DNA of 64,000 nucleotides from Clostridiales bacterium (GCA_022508445.1 JAFLVG010000002.1:1-64000); one strand, 5' to 3'; counted from the first letter of the stretch, positions 55,101 to 62,417 are shown. A program made the numbers and translations. Notes: a model not told the origin generated them from the sequence alone.

Positions 55101-58100
55101 GCACAGACACGAGCAATACGGCGTACTATTACTTGCCGAAGTTAAGCCACGACACGCTGTCCGAAATAGAAGAAAAAGCGGACAGTTATGTGGTAGCCGC
55201 GCCCGTAAGTTATCTGTCAAGCGAAACGGCGAAAAAGTACAACATATTCTTTCTGAAAACGGATAGGGACATAGCGGAAGCCGAACTGAACGATCCGAAT
55301 ACGGCAATAAGAAATATGCAAACCGCCGTCCATAATGTGTTAGAACAACGGCGCAAAGAATACCTTGCCGCTTTGAATCACCATACCGAGTGCAAGAAAG
55401 AAATAGACAAGGCAATCTCGGAAAACTTTGACGGTATGCACCTTAAAGACGGCTTTGAGGACACGCTGATCGACAAGTACGGTATGGACGAAATCAACTA
55501 TGTGCTTGCGAATACGGTGCAGTATTACCACGATGACGGCAGAATTAGCCAAGACAACAAGGCGTGGGCGAACGAGATAGAGATAACCGAAAACGAGGGA
55601 CACCGCTATCAGTTTGTTTTGAATACGCACCGCGCTGTGCTTGACGGCTTCATTAACCGTATGCGACGGAAACAGAGAGAAAATTCACTTGGAAATCGCC
55701 GCGAGGAATACTTTTCCGTCAAGCAAGATACCGTAAACGGCAAGACTGAATATACGCCCGTGTATGTGGACGCGAAAACAGGCGAGATCGGCACACTTTT
55801 CAAGCGCTCGTTCGATACCCGACAAGAAATCGACGAGCTTATAGCAAAAGTGAACAGCGCAAACGACGTGCCGAGAGATTATGTACTTGTATATGTGCCG
55901 CCGGAAGAGCTTGAAAGAATGAGCGAAGAAATTAAGCAAAAGACGACCGCTCAAACCCTGCAAGGCAAGTTTTTAAGCGAAACCAAGCAAGGCTACAAAG
56001 TCGTTAGCATCACGAAAGACGCGGATGAGCGTAACATCGCCATTATCTACCGTCAGAGTGTGAACGACTTTATTCTCGCGCCGCGCTACGACACTAACGA
56101 CGGAACGTGGGCGCAGAGCTACTATTACAGCTCGCTCGACGCGGCAGAACGCGAAAGAGCGAAAATCTACGGAAACAACGAAAAAATTTATGAAAACAAG
56201 GAGTGGAATAAAATGCCCGAAAATCAAAAGACCAATTGGATCGAAGTAACATTGTCGCAAGACTCGGTCATCCAAAGATACGACAAAGCGAGCTTTATGC
56301 GTATGCCTACGACCGGCGAGTACAGCGGCTATGTTTACAACATCTTTAACGACCGCATCAAAAAGAGTACGCAGATAGCCGATCTTCAAAGCGACTCGCG
56401 CGAGCTTGCGTACACCATACGGCTGAAAGAAAACGAAATCGTGTCCATACATAAGGACGGCGACGAAAAGCAGCTGAGCGCGACCGAGTACAAAAACCTC
56501 GTACACGGAACGCTTGACAAGGACTATTTTCGAAAGTCCGACGAGAACGACAAGATGTGGACGACAATAAGCGTTCCGCGCGACGCCATACTCGGCGAGT
56601 ACGAAAAAAGTACGCTGTTCGCTATGCCCAAAAACTCGGAAATCGCCGGCTACGCATTCTATGTTCCCAATAACTTTGTCAGAGAGGACGAGAACAGCGA
56701 AGGAGAGCGCGTCAAGATAAGTGTTCCCGACGACTTCAAGTTCACCGCAAAGGACAGGAAAGGCGAAAGCAAGGTTGAAATGTCTGCTTACCAAGTATTC
56801 CGTCAGATGAACGGTACGGCGGCAGACGCTTATCCGTCCGAGAGAAGTTCCGAAGCTGCGGCGGCAAGCGCGCCGCCGTCCGATGACAACGGTTGGCGCT
56901 ATGTATCTGTGGACAAAAGAGCAAGAATCGCCGAGTTCGAGAATCGGACGATGTTCCGTATGCCGCAGGGCGAGTATGAGGGGTATTGCTACTACATACC
57001 CAATTCTTTGCTGCGCGAGAACGAGGAAAAAGGCACGATTCGCGTAAGTATGCCCGAAGGGTTTGTCGTTACGCTCATAAACAAGCAAGCGGAAAGCGAG
57101 GACGAGCAAAAGATCGAAATGAGCGCGGAAGATTATATCGCGCAAGTCAAAGGCAAGACCGCCGACGACTACACGACATACAGCAAACCGAGCGAACAAA
57201 AATCGGAACAGTTTATGGCAATCGAGAAGCAGCTCATAGAGCGCGTTCCCGAAGAGATGAAGAACAAGCCCAATTGGGTAATCGTCCGCACCAAGTTCAA
57301 CGAAGATAAAGGGCGGCTTGACAAATTCCTCATCGACGTGCATACGGGCAAGATGGCAAAGAGCGACGATCCGGCGACATGGACGACCTTCGACGAAGCG
57401 AGAGAGTACGCAAAGAACAACGGCGGCGTAGCGCTTGCCTATGCGCTCGACGGCAAGGACGGAATAGCTTGTATCGACCTCGACGATTGCTTTGAAGATA
57501 ACGGCGACTTAACGCCGTTTGCCAAAGACCTTTTCGATAAGTGCGACGGAATGTACTGCGAACGCTCGGTAAGCGGAAAAGGCTTGCATTTTTTCGGCAA
57601 AACGCAGGGTATGGATGTACGCACATTCTCAAAGGACGGCGAAATGGAGTTCTACAGAGGATCGCACTTTATCGCTATGACGGGCGACGACTACGGCGGC
57701 AAGGAATTAAAGAGCTTTGACGAGCCGCAAATAAAAAGCGTAATCGAGAGCAAGTGCGAAAAGAGAACGCCGCTTGACGGCAAGGGCAAAGGCGTAGAGG
57801 GACTTTCACGCTTAAGTGATCGTGAAGTGGTCGAACGCGCCGAAAAAGGCAAAGACGGCGACACATTCAAGGCTTTGTACGACGGTCAGGACATCAAAAA
57901 CGACCATAGCCGCTCGGACATGAGCCTTATGAACAAGCTCGCGTTTTGGTGCAATGGCGACAAGGAACAGATGCTTCGTATCTTTGCGACGAGCGGACTG
58001 TACCGTCCTAACAAGTCGGACAACTACTACGAATGTACCGTCATAAAGGCAATCCGCGACACGACTACGCGATATACGCCCAAGAGCAACACTGCGCCCA

Positions 58101-58141
58101 AGAATGTAGGTAGCAACAATTCCGGCAAGGGCGGCAAGTAA
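46097..58141 (+). CDS. Giant polyvalent protein: MutS-I-like, methylase, helicase, prim-pol
   Basis: This 4014-aa protein of the conjugative element begins with an LtrC-like region (residues 1-220) and a MutS domain I-like module (about 258-345; IRLGDFYEMMGESA). An acidic linker and uncharacterised domains follow. An N6-adenine methylase core lies around 970-1120 (YVGWGGL, AMGTGNFFG, VVGNVPFGAY). A superfamily 2 helicase follows, with Walker A near 1731 (VVGSGKT), DEAH near 1893 and QREGRIIRQGN near 2231. After residue 2518 come a second degenerate MutS-I-like module, three tandem 100-residue repeats (about 3373-3690) and an archaeo-eukaryotic-type prim-pol domain (CIDLDD, SGKGLHFFG). A C-terminal domain shared with the ArdC-like protein ends it. 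It probably shields and replicates incoming element DNA. Strong internal ribosome sites suggest fused or separately started products. Confidence 0.88.
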   Translation: MSDNRLTNRNAAIQEMLTDGEKIKDFYRFAAQNPHISLHDACQIVIGRPNAGVCYSFEEWNAMGRRITRGSKGIPYYDADGNKKFVFDATDTHGEERYKRLVYPISRMLQGLDALNGTESDLNLRGDYRKIHDGVANYLRENGHFTEDEERNRLVLEGVTYSLYCKTGFPKSNGIIMHGMTGDLTDNAQLFKDVCALTDSLHKEIEEAYIAKQNEVKIIDDVDEETVSDEPIVAEQPTAAQEEVQPKVEEVKPKVTPDYQRYLTAQEKYPKAIVMIRLGDFYEMMGESAKIASDELDLTLTGRNVGLPDRVPMCGVPYHVTDKYIEKLLQNHPVVVLDYDGEERYIQSHAEALAQSEQSQESSTELSEVDGSEFAPDENEQPDYVGEIDTRFPIDDDYSDDEDYDSDEEDWDSALDIDEYEEEEKEEERPQVKTKQSKPIQSRKRKEKPQLSFFDLLDGKTQEKTPEEQVLDWGIKYGGGIMDNKYRIYAAYESNPTENDFIELIKKEYGGYYGAHLGDKELQCSGTGVKYAFRDREHPENDVIVSLNWKQLAIAIADHIDDNDYFKDGEAEEYKQYCAERTGSDEERVKAIADGAIRHFTKRNRGTGERDMYFGSLHADYMYLQAHASEIERELNKRPELDSARIEGDKIYLSFAVQKNLTPEEVKIKQIADAIISKGTENSYEGNWISDFSTFGADEQFVREHQNEIVGELESREEVSDVIITPDGIDVNYYMDFLVNELDDDYEKDKPTFNRFKELSAEDKAYLERYAARDVREPTNSMWDEVQHCTVIANGIYSVSTAGHGGIMIAADLAQRILSPEAIEVGVRDGGYFCYEEDCDQDVPLRELYDKGILKPTDEYFTRCYVRSDKPEAKDGFVPFTTLTEEERKEFFKNWDKTLNESLQRWHNKYWKAYEKESSKNDHRQENTDLNAVGFDQSELGGAKARFRGNIEAIRLLKRLELAKRDPTRDEQRTLAKYVGWGGLAKAFDERDENWRSEFAELISTLDSEDYDKAKGSVLNAHYTSKTVIDGIYKALARFGVKGNNRILEPAMGTGNFFGYMPEDIRENARLYGVELDNITGKIAQKLYPKANVQIKGFEQTTFSNDYFDVVVGNVPFGAYTVYDSDYARQNFYIHDYFLAKSIDKLKPNGVMAVITSTGTMDKLNPTVRKYLAERAELLGAIRLPNNAFTQTAGTQVVADILFFKKREQQAYVDTENTEWLSTAKTEQGYEINNYFVKHPEMVLGEMVQEHGMYGALDVTVKPDGRNLADALDEAVKQLPENFYITPEYSETAEQESAAVDYNVKPLCYKAENCKLYMRIGDSMVEQEIPNRPADAYERICAMIALRNELRYVLDIQTEGCTDEKLQAEQRTLNYHYDNFVRRYGIINSQTNTRLFKDDGDSALLFACENLSDDKKTATKADVFSKRTIRPYAAPISTDDCYEALQICKNERGCVDISYIEELTKKDYDTVLFELGDAVFRNPYEVNPDDKYSGFVTAEEYLSGKVVQKLEIAEEYATTYPDGGYEKNVEALKGVQPEPLKASEISVRLGASWVDSRYYKQFIYELLDLPTYYRDAIQVYYNPHDSSWRIDRALYIRNMAYMNTHRVYGTERADAYRLIEDCLNLRATTIRDRIEDSSGVHYELNKAETIAAREKQNAIKEAFKDWIYRDPERREDLERTYNAKFNQIRLPTYDGSYLRFPEMNPAIELKPHQKNAVQRILTGDNTLLHHVVGSGKTYTICASIMKLRQYGLAKKPMVAVPNHLVEQWAGEFRTLYPNAKILVASKDDLDKDNRQKFVSKVAMGDWDAVIIAQSSFAKIPISRERQIRKINEEIARIEQTIERAWDEQGMPRGAVKNLERIKKSREAQLQKLLDDNKKDSVLIFENLGVDYLFVDEAHYYKNKFLFTKMNNVAGISTAASQRASDLELKCEYINELHGGDRGVVFATGTPISNSMTEMYTMQSYLQQRTLQELGITYFDGWAADFGETVTSLEMTPSGQGYKPKTRFSRFTNLPELLTLYRSFADVQTSDMVKLDVPDVDRKVVSLKPSDEVLQLADEIADRAEQISLGNVAPEIDNMLKVTSDGKKLALDPRCYERGAADEQGSKLNVCADNIVEIWNETHDTKATQIVFCDLSTPKKAFEDYVYGVDFDVYNDLKYKLVQRGIPPEQIAFIHDANSDQQKQALFDKVNSGTIRVLIGSTEKCGAGTNVQERLIALHHLDTPYRPSDMQQREGRIIRQGNTNSEVKIFTYVKERTFDSYSYQILENKQRFISQIDRGDLTVREADDIDETTLTYAEIKAITAANPKIKQKMEVDAEVARLRVLEGQYKKNLYALQDKVRKTLPEDIQRQTLYLSHLREDIATVKANHSTDPEQFKISVMGKVYTDRKEGGLALMNALHSNKTDTVVGEYAGLKISLNPMVMLVGERSVTLSGVGRYSMDIGESASGLITRLDNFCKEFPEREQRATSRLQQLQNDLSIAQEEIKKPFEHAERLSELIKQQGELNAELDIGKQEEVIMDDGKEENIVADTADDAAKQAPERKITLPTRKKRPRKTLGTTNTELYKKRKEQNPTAYVFIGNGDNYEIYGEQAVALATGYELPLITDKFDGREEQVLSLDSEMFDLVIPDLAEQGYKTVFIEPLEEIKEDTFIDNEDKVAAMEVAILPDYTIGQDEMHEAGYTWDGMLPLRKRTAKTLVGLGLPIVELKGDDTESKVTTAEQVERGGKLFGIEKPDWNEFIASERGKAFLTARLLLCQAVRKEVNEEMSSFDARFVDALSDGNFTERAAHEKYLQGTKRPDAEQIKPFFKDLLEDYTVKFGSIPLEEYGWELHNVRDDLAKFIPDEEISKYAQEIAGAAKSQEQEAELRVEVSKYTPLEQKVKDSVEAEYKAFYDEEVKKTPEELINKDNYKIRFFNELSVFLGDDINDNLYGRDLQALLEDSPHILDSLYDFYLGYEYGSINNYSDVKDLIEAYNDKYHEEIIADRYEWNEGGFDNKAPVYFGTDTSNTAYYYLPKLSHDTLSEIEEKADSYVVAAPVSYLSSETAKKYNIFFLKTDRDIAEAELNDPNTAIRNMQTAVHNVLEQRRKEYLAALNHHTECKKEIDKAISENFDGMHLKDGFEDTLIDKYGMDEINYVLANTVQYYHDDGRISQDNKAWANEIEITENEGHRYQFVLNTHRAVLDGFINRMRRKQRENSLGNRREEYFSVKQDTVNGKTEYTPVYVDAKTGEIGTLFKRSFDTRQEIDELIAKVNSANDVPRDYVLVYVPPEELERMSEEIKQKTTAQTLQGKFLSETKQGYKVVSITKDADERNIAIIYRQSVNDFILAPRYDTNDGTWAQSYYYSSLDAAERERAKIYGNNEKIYENKEWNKMPENQKTNWIEVTLSQDSVIQRYDKASFMRMPTTGEYSGYVYNIFNDRIKKSTQIADLQSDSRELAYTIRLKENEIVSIHKDGDEKQLSATEYKNLVHGTLDKDYFRKSDENDKMWTTISVPRDAILGEYEKSTLFAMPKNSEIAGYAFYVPNNFVREDENSEGERVKISVPDDFKFTAKDRKGESKVEMSAYQVFRQMNGTAADAYPSERSSEAAAASAPPSDDNGWRYVSVDKRARIAEFENRTMFRMPQGEYEGYCYYIPNSLLRENEEKGTIRVSMPEGFVVTLINKQAESEDEQKIEMSAEDYIAQVKGKTADDYTTYSKPSEQKSEQFMAIEKQLIERVPEEMKNKPNWVIVRTKFNEDKGRLDKFLIDVHTGKMAKSDDPATWTTFDEAREYAKNNGGVALAYALDGKDGIACIDLDDCFEDNGDLTPFAKDLFDKCDGMYCERSVSGKGLHFFGKTQGMDVRTFSKDGEMEFYRGSHFIAMTGDDYGGKELKSFDEPQIKSVIESKCEKRTPLDGKGKGVEGLSRLSDREVVERAEKGKDGDTFKALYDGQDIKNDHSRSDMSLMNKLAFWCNGDKEQMLRIFATSGLYRPNKSDNYYECTVIKAIRDTTTRYTPKSNTAPKNVGSNNSGKGGK
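53635..53650 (+). promoter_or_regulatory. Internal ribosome binding site and ATG inside the giant gene
   Basis: AGAGGAGGT (53635-53643) is followed by an in-frame ATG at 53648, 5 nt after AGGAGG. This is as good as any true start in the window. Initiation here would give a separate 1497-aa C-terminal protein (MDDGKEENIVAD...). The junction lies between the helicase part and the second half. Confidence 0.65.
56198..56215 (+). promoter_or_regulatory. Second possible internal start inside the giant gene
   Basis: AAGGAG (56198-56203) lies 9 nt before an in-frame ATG at 56213 (MPENQKTNWIEV). It falls exactly at the start of the three tandem repeat domains. It may be a fossil of gene fusion. Confidence 0.45.
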
Positions 58142-58151
58142 AGGAGGGCAA

Positions 58152-58289
58152 ATGAAGCGCAAGAGAGTAATACCCGAAATCGTTGTGCCGAAAGGATATG
58201 ACATAACTGACCTTATCGACACGGACAGCGACGGCTACGACTTTGGGGAGCCGATACTTAAAGAGGAGGTAAAGGTAAGATTTGAGTGA
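58152..58289 (+). CDS. 45-aa small protein between polyvalent and ArdC-like genes
   Basis: A very strong AAGGAGGG precedes ATG at 58152. The product (MKRKRVIPEIVVPKGYDITD...) is basic at the start and acidic after. Its stop overlaps the start of the next gene by 8 bp, and its last codons carry that gene's ribosome site. It could be a true small protein or a coupling leader peptide. Confidence 0.6.
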   Translation: MKRKRVIPEIVVPKGYDITDLIDTDSDGYDFGEPILKEEVKVRFE

Positions 58290-59955
58290 GCAGAAAGAAC
58301 AGTCAGCATACGACAAACTCACTCCGCAGCGTAAAGCGCTTGTCGATATGGTCTTGAAAAACCTTGAAGAAGGCAAGGGTATTTGGGAACAAGGTTGGGC
58401 GGATATGGGTGTACCCGTATCCGCCGCGACCGGCAAGCGTTATCGCGGAGTCAACAATCTCTATTTGGCGCTAACCGCAATCGAGCGCGGCTACACCGAC
58501 AACCGATGGGCGACATTCAATCAGATAAACGAGAAGGGATGGAGCTTCAAAAAGGACGAGGAAGGCAACAGTCGCGGCAAGAACGCAGGAGTAACCATAG
58601 AGTTCTATGAGCTGTACGACCGCGAAACGAAAAAGCCTTTCGATAAGACTACTCTCGACGGTATGACCGATTCCGAGCGCGACGAGTATATGCAAGAGAA
58701 TGTTCGCCCGATGCGGAAATACTACCGCGTATTTAACGGCGATGTGATTGATGGCATACCCGAACGCGAAAAGCGTACAATCGATCCGAGCGAGAAAGTG
58801 GAACGCGCCGAAAAGCTGTTACAGCATTGGAGCGACTACGAATCCAAGATAGTTTACGGCGGCGACCAAGCGTTTTATAGGCGCGATAGCGACGAAATAC
58901 ACGCGCCGCAGCGCGAAGCGTTCAAGAATCAGCACGAGTTTTACGGCACGATGATGCACGAAACCGGACACAGTACGGGACATCCGTCGCGCCTTAACAG
59001 AGATATGGCAGGTGCGTTCGGATCGGAAAAGTATGCGGTCGAAGAACTACGCGCCGAGCTTGCGTCGATGTTCTTGGAACAAGATTTGGAGATAGCGGTA
59101 AGCGAACAACACATTGAAAACAATAGCCGCTACATAAAGTCGTGGTACGACGAAATCAAGGAAAACCCTGACGCGCTTTTCACGGCGATAGCGGATGCGG
59201 ACAAAATCGCAAGGTATATCACTACCAAAGAAATGGAATTTGACCGCATTGAAAACGCAGAGCCGTATGCGGTGGTCGAGGACACAGACGAATTGGGCGA
59301 CCGTATTTATAGGGTTAAAATCGCAACAAGTTACGGTCAGACTATAACCGCCGTCCCGCTTGCGTTCAAGGACAAAGATACGCTTCTTGCCGAGTTCGAT
59401 AAATTCAAGGAAGCGCCTGCGTGGAAGGACAGAGAGTTCTACGAGGTGAGCTACGACAAGCTGCAAGAGATAAGCGAGAAACGCGCAAAGGCAGAGGATA
59501 GACGAGCGGAACGCGAGGGCAGACCTATGTATGTTTTGCCTTCTGTGGTCGCGGCAAGAGCTTCGGCGCAGAGTCAACCCGTAGATATGAGTGAGCGCGG
59601 CGTGGACAGCTTAACGCGAATGTCGGACATAGATGTAATCGAACGCGCCGGCCGCACGAGCGGCGGCGAAGATTTCACCAAACTGTATAACGGTGGAACA
59701 TTGTTCGGCGACGAGGAAAAGGACGAAGAAGCGCTGATGGCGCGACTTGCTATGTTCTGTAACGGCGATAAGGAACAGCTTATGCGAGTGTTCAGATCGT
59801 CGGGACAGTACCGCGACGAAAAGCCTAATGCTTTCTATGAGCAGATGGCAAAGCAGTCGATAGAGAGAATCGATAGGCTGAAAGGCGAGATCGGAATAGT
59901 GCCGACCGACGAAAACGGCGGCAAGAAACGCTTTGGTATTAACGCCAAAGTATAA
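58282..59955 (+). CDS. ArdC-like antirestriction protein with zincin domain
   Basis: This 557-aa protein starts with TTG at 58282, with GGAGGT and AAGG upstream inside the small gene. Residues about 8-145 are an ArdC N-terminal ssDNA-binding domain (WADMGVPVSAATGKRYRGVNN). A zincin-like metallopeptidase motif follows near 226 (MHETGHSTGH) with a downstream Glu in YAVEELRAELAS. Residues about 435-540 match the C-terminal domain of the giant protein (MSDIDVIERA, MFCNGDKEQLMRVFRSSGQYR). ArdC-type proteins protect incoming ssDNA from restriction in the new host. The extra C-terminal domain probably ties it to the element's primase. Confidence 0.88.
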   Translation: MSEQKEQSAYDKLTPQRKALVDMVLKNLEEGKGIWEQGWADMGVPVSAATGKRYRGVNNLYLALTAIERGYTDNRWATFNQINEKGWSFKKDEEGNSRGKNAGVTIEFYELYDRETKKPFDKTTLDGMTDSERDEYMQENVRPMRKYYRVFNGDVIDGIPEREKRTIDPSEKVERAEKLLQHWSDYESKIVYGGDQAFYRRDSDEIHAPQREAFKNQHEFYGTMMHETGHSTGHPSRLNRDMAGAFGSEKYAVEELRAELASMFLEQDLEIAVSEQHIENNSRYIKSWYDEIKENPDALFTAIADADKIARYITTKEMEFDRIENAEPYAVVEDTDELGDRIYRVKIATSYGQTITAVPLAFKDKDTLLAEFDKFKEAPAWKDREFYEVSYDKLQEISEKRAKAEDRRAEREGRPMYVLPSVVAARASAQSQPVDMSERGVDSLTRMSDIDVIERAGRTSGGEDFTKLYNGGTLFGDEEKDEEALMARLAMFCNGDKEQLMRVFRSSGQYRDEKPNAFYEQMAKQSIERIDRLKGEIGIVPTDENGGKKRFGINAKV

Positions 59956-59985
59956 CCAAAAAACAAAATTAAAAGGAGCAAAAAA

Positions 59986-60432
59986 ATGAAAGAACAAAAC
60001 TTCAAATTCAAAAAATCGTTCGGCAAGTTGGTCGAACAAATGAACGACAAACAGGCAGGAGAATTTATCAAGGCGGTCTGCGGCTATGTGTTTTTACAAA
60101 AGCCGATGGAGAGCAAAGACGAGTTCTTAAAAGGCGTTTATGTGTATGTCAAGGACGCGCTCGACACGGAAGTGCGCGACAGAGAGAACGGCAGACTCGG
60201 TGGCATACTTGTCGCGGAGAAGTACAAAGGACAGCGCGACAGAGTGGTCGAGCAGACCATAACCGAAAACAGTCTTGTGTCGCAAGTCGTTATTGTATCG
60301 GCGGACGCAGGTGGCGAAGCGCAAGACAAGAGCGGTAAACCTTTCAATAAGAACGGACGACCGAATACCTATAACGCCTACGGCGGTGGGAAGTACGCTT
60401 ACGCAAATAAGAACGACAGCAAGGCGGTGTAG
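59986..60432 (+). CDS. DUF6291-like protein
   Basis: This 148-aa protein has AAAGGAG before ATG. The first 75 residues (FKFKKSFGKLVEQMNDKQAGEFIKAVCGYVF, then YVYVKDALDTEVRDRENGRLGG) follow the DUF6291 pattern seen in phage and ICE replication regions. The rest is polar and Gly/Asn-rich. Function is unknown, with a role in DNA processing the usual guess. Confidence 0.7.
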   Translation: MKEQNFKFKKSFGKLVEQMNDKQAGEFIKAVCGYVFLQKPMESKDEFLKGVYVYVKDALDTEVRDRENGRLGGILVAEKYKGQRDRVVEQTITENSLVSQVVIVSADAGGEAQDKSGKPFNKNGRPNTYNAYGGGKYAYANKNDSKAV

Positions 60433-60461
60433 AGCGGACTTCGTATAGGACAGTACGACCA

Positions 60462-60574
60462 ATTTTGGCTAAATCGTCAAGATTGCAAGCAGGTAAAGAA
60501 AATAGCCAAAATCAAAGATTTAGTCAATTTTGAAGTTCGCCTTGCGGCTCACTGAACAATCGGGAAACCCGATT
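60462..60574 (+). other. Candidate oriT or control region with inverted repeats
   Basis: The 156-bp gap before the relaxase genes holds a perfect 10-bp inverted repeat ATTTTGGCTA (60462-60471) / TAGCCAAAAT (60503-60512). It also holds a short hairpin AATCGGG-AAA-CCCGATT (60558-60574) next to the ribosome site of the next gene. The 12-mer GGCTAAATCGTC in it recurs at 44862-44873. The position ahead of an RHH protein and a relaxase is typical of an origin of transfer. Confidence 0.45.
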
Positions 60575-60588
60575 TTCTTGGAGGGTGT

Positions 60589-61080
60589 ATGGGCAGAAAA
60601 CTTAAACAATCAGAGCATAACGCAAGCATTTACTTTCGTCTGCGCGATGAAGAAAATTGGCAAATGATAGACCGCCTAATGACTTTACCGCACTATGCGA
60701 ACAATAGAGCGGCGGTGCTTAACAAGGCGCTGTCATACGGTCTGCCTAAACTTATCGAGGATGAGTTCGGAGAAATCAAGTACAGCGACGAAGAGCAACA
60801 GCGTCCACAGCTAAACGAACAGACTGTTCAAATAATCGAGCGCGTGGTTGACGAGCGCGCAGACATAATAGCGCGACTGCTGCAAGAAGTCATAATGAAC
60901 ACGACAATAAGTAAATCGCTTGTGTGTTCGCTGTTTAACGCAAAGAACGCCGAGCTGAACGACAAGCCATTGTCGGGAAAGAGATTTGACGAAGGCGGTC
61001 TGAGATACACTCCGACTTGCATGGAGAAATACGAGGTGGACAGGCTTAACGAAATGGACGACGACGATGAGGACGACTAA
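60589..61080 (+). CDS. Relaxosome accessory protein, MobC/RHH-like
   Basis: This 163-aa protein has GGAGG before ATG. The N-terminus (KLKQSEHNASIYFRLRDEENWQMIDRLM...NRAAVLNKALSYGLPKLI) fits a ribbon-helix-helix DNA-binding domain like MobC-type accessory proteins that load relaxases at oriT. The C-terminus is acidic (DDDDEDD). Its stop codon shares a base with the start of the relaxase gene, so the two are translated together. Confidence 0.75.
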   Translation: MGRKLKQSEHNASIYFRLRDEENWQMIDRLMTLPHYANNRAAVLNKALSYGLPKLIEDEFGEIKYSDEEQQRPQLNEQTVQIIERVVDERADIIARLLQEVIMNTTISKSLVCSLFNAKNAELNDKPLSGKRFDEGGLRYTPTCMEKYEVDRLNEMDDDDEDD

Positions 61081-62417
61081 TGGCAAACAATCAACCGGTA
61101 ATATTCGATCTTAAATATACGCCATATTCGCCGTCCAAAAAGGCGACGGACTATCAGCGGAATAAGAACGCAACCGAACGCGCCTTCTTCGATATGACGG
61201 GCGAGGACAACATCTACAAGTACATAACGACGGAAGGTAAGCGCACAGGAAAAAAGTTCACAGCTTTGGACTATCTGCAAAAGAATACGGGCGTGTTTAA
61301 TCAGAACGGTATGATACCGCAGGAAGAAGTGGACGCAATGAAAGCACGAGCGAAAGTAAACAAAGGCAATATTTGGCACGGCTTTATATCTTTCAACGAA
61401 CACGACTCCGCAAAGATTGACACGCCTGAAAAGTGCATACAACTTGTTAAAGATGTATTTCCGACATTCTTGCGAGATTCGGGACTTAATCCGAATAACA
61501 TCGACTTGATGTGTGCTTTGCACCTCGACCGTCCGCACCACCTACATATCCACTTCGTGTTTTGGGAAAAGGCGCCAATGCACCGCAATAATGACGGAAC
61601 GCTCGGCTACCGAAACAAAGGCAATATAAGTAGAAAGGCTATAGACAATATGTTCGTTCGGCTTGGACTTTTCGCAGACGATAAACGCGACGACTTGCAT
61701 AAGGCGAGAGATAACGCTATGAAACGGTTAAAGAAAATGACCAATGTAAAAACGGCTATGCACACCACCGCCGAGATAAAGCAGGAAATCTTATCGCTTG
61801 CAAAGGACTTGCCGAGAACGGGACGGTTTGTTGCATACGGCAGTAAGGAATTGGAGCCTTACCGAGAGCGCGTAGATAGAATTGTCAAAATGCTTCTCGA
61901 ATACGACAGCAGAGCTGAAAAAGCTAACAGGCGGTTTTACGAGCAGCTTGAGGAAAGGCGGCGCGTTATTAAAAACATCTGCGGACAAGACTATGCGCTG
62001 TCCGGCGCAAACACAACGCCGCAAAAAGTAGAGCGCGAGCTTCCGAAGTACCACCACAAGATTGATGAGAGTCACATAAAGATTATCGAAACAATCGAAG
62101 CCGACTACAAGCGCCGGCAGGGCAATCTCGTCTTAAAACTTTGTAAGTTCATCAAGCCCGAATACTTTGAGCGCGATCCGAACAAAAGGTACAAGGCAAA
62201 CGACAACAAACTCAAACGCAGACTCGGCATTTCGCACAGAAATGTAGGAAGGCGGTTTGGAAAGTTCTTTCGCTCGTTCGGTCCGGAGTGCGAATTATTG
62301 GAGCGCGACTTTTCACAGCGCTTACAAGAAATCGAAAGGGAAATCGAGCAAGAGAGGGAAAGACAAGCAAAAGCGGAAACGCAACAACTTAAAAAAGAGG
62401 AGAATAACAAATATTGA
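61080..62417 (+). CDS. MobL-type relaxase
   Basis: This 445-aa protein cuts one strand at oriT and leads it into the recipient cell. The HUH metal site is seen in LHLDRPHHLHIHFVFWE (His156 and His158, with His148, 153 and 154 nearby). Two candidate Tyr nucleophiles lie early (TPYSPS and ATDYQR). The C-terminal half is a charged helical tail. Length fits MobP3/MobL relaxases of Bacillota elements. It is followed directly by the coupling protein, as usual. Confidence 0.9.
   Translation: MANNQPVIFDLKYTPYSPSKKATDYQRNKNATERAFFDMTGEDNIYKYITTEGKRTGKKFTALDYLQKNTGVFNQNGMIPQEEVDAMKARAKVNKGNIWHGFISFNEHDSAKIDTPEKCIQLVKDVFPTFLRDSGLNPNNIDLMCALHLDRPHHLHIHFVFWEKAPMHRNNDGTLGYRNKGNISRKAIDNMFVRLGLFADDKRDDLHKARDNAMKRLKKMTNVKTAMHTTAEIKQEILSLAKDLPRTGRFVAYGSKELEPYRERVDRIVKMLLEYDSRAEKANRRFYEQLEERRRVIKNICGQDYALSGANTTPQKVERELPKYHHKIDESHIKIIETIEADYKRRQGNLVLKLCKFIKPEYFERDPNKRYKANDNKLKRRLGISHRNVGRRFGKFFRSFGPECELLERDFSQRLQEIEREIEQERERQAKAETQQLKKEENNKY

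Noticed and set aside
55973..57343. 456-codon open frame on the minus strand
   Set aside because: It is also a mirror frame of the giant gene, with the same skewed composition and no recognisable motif.
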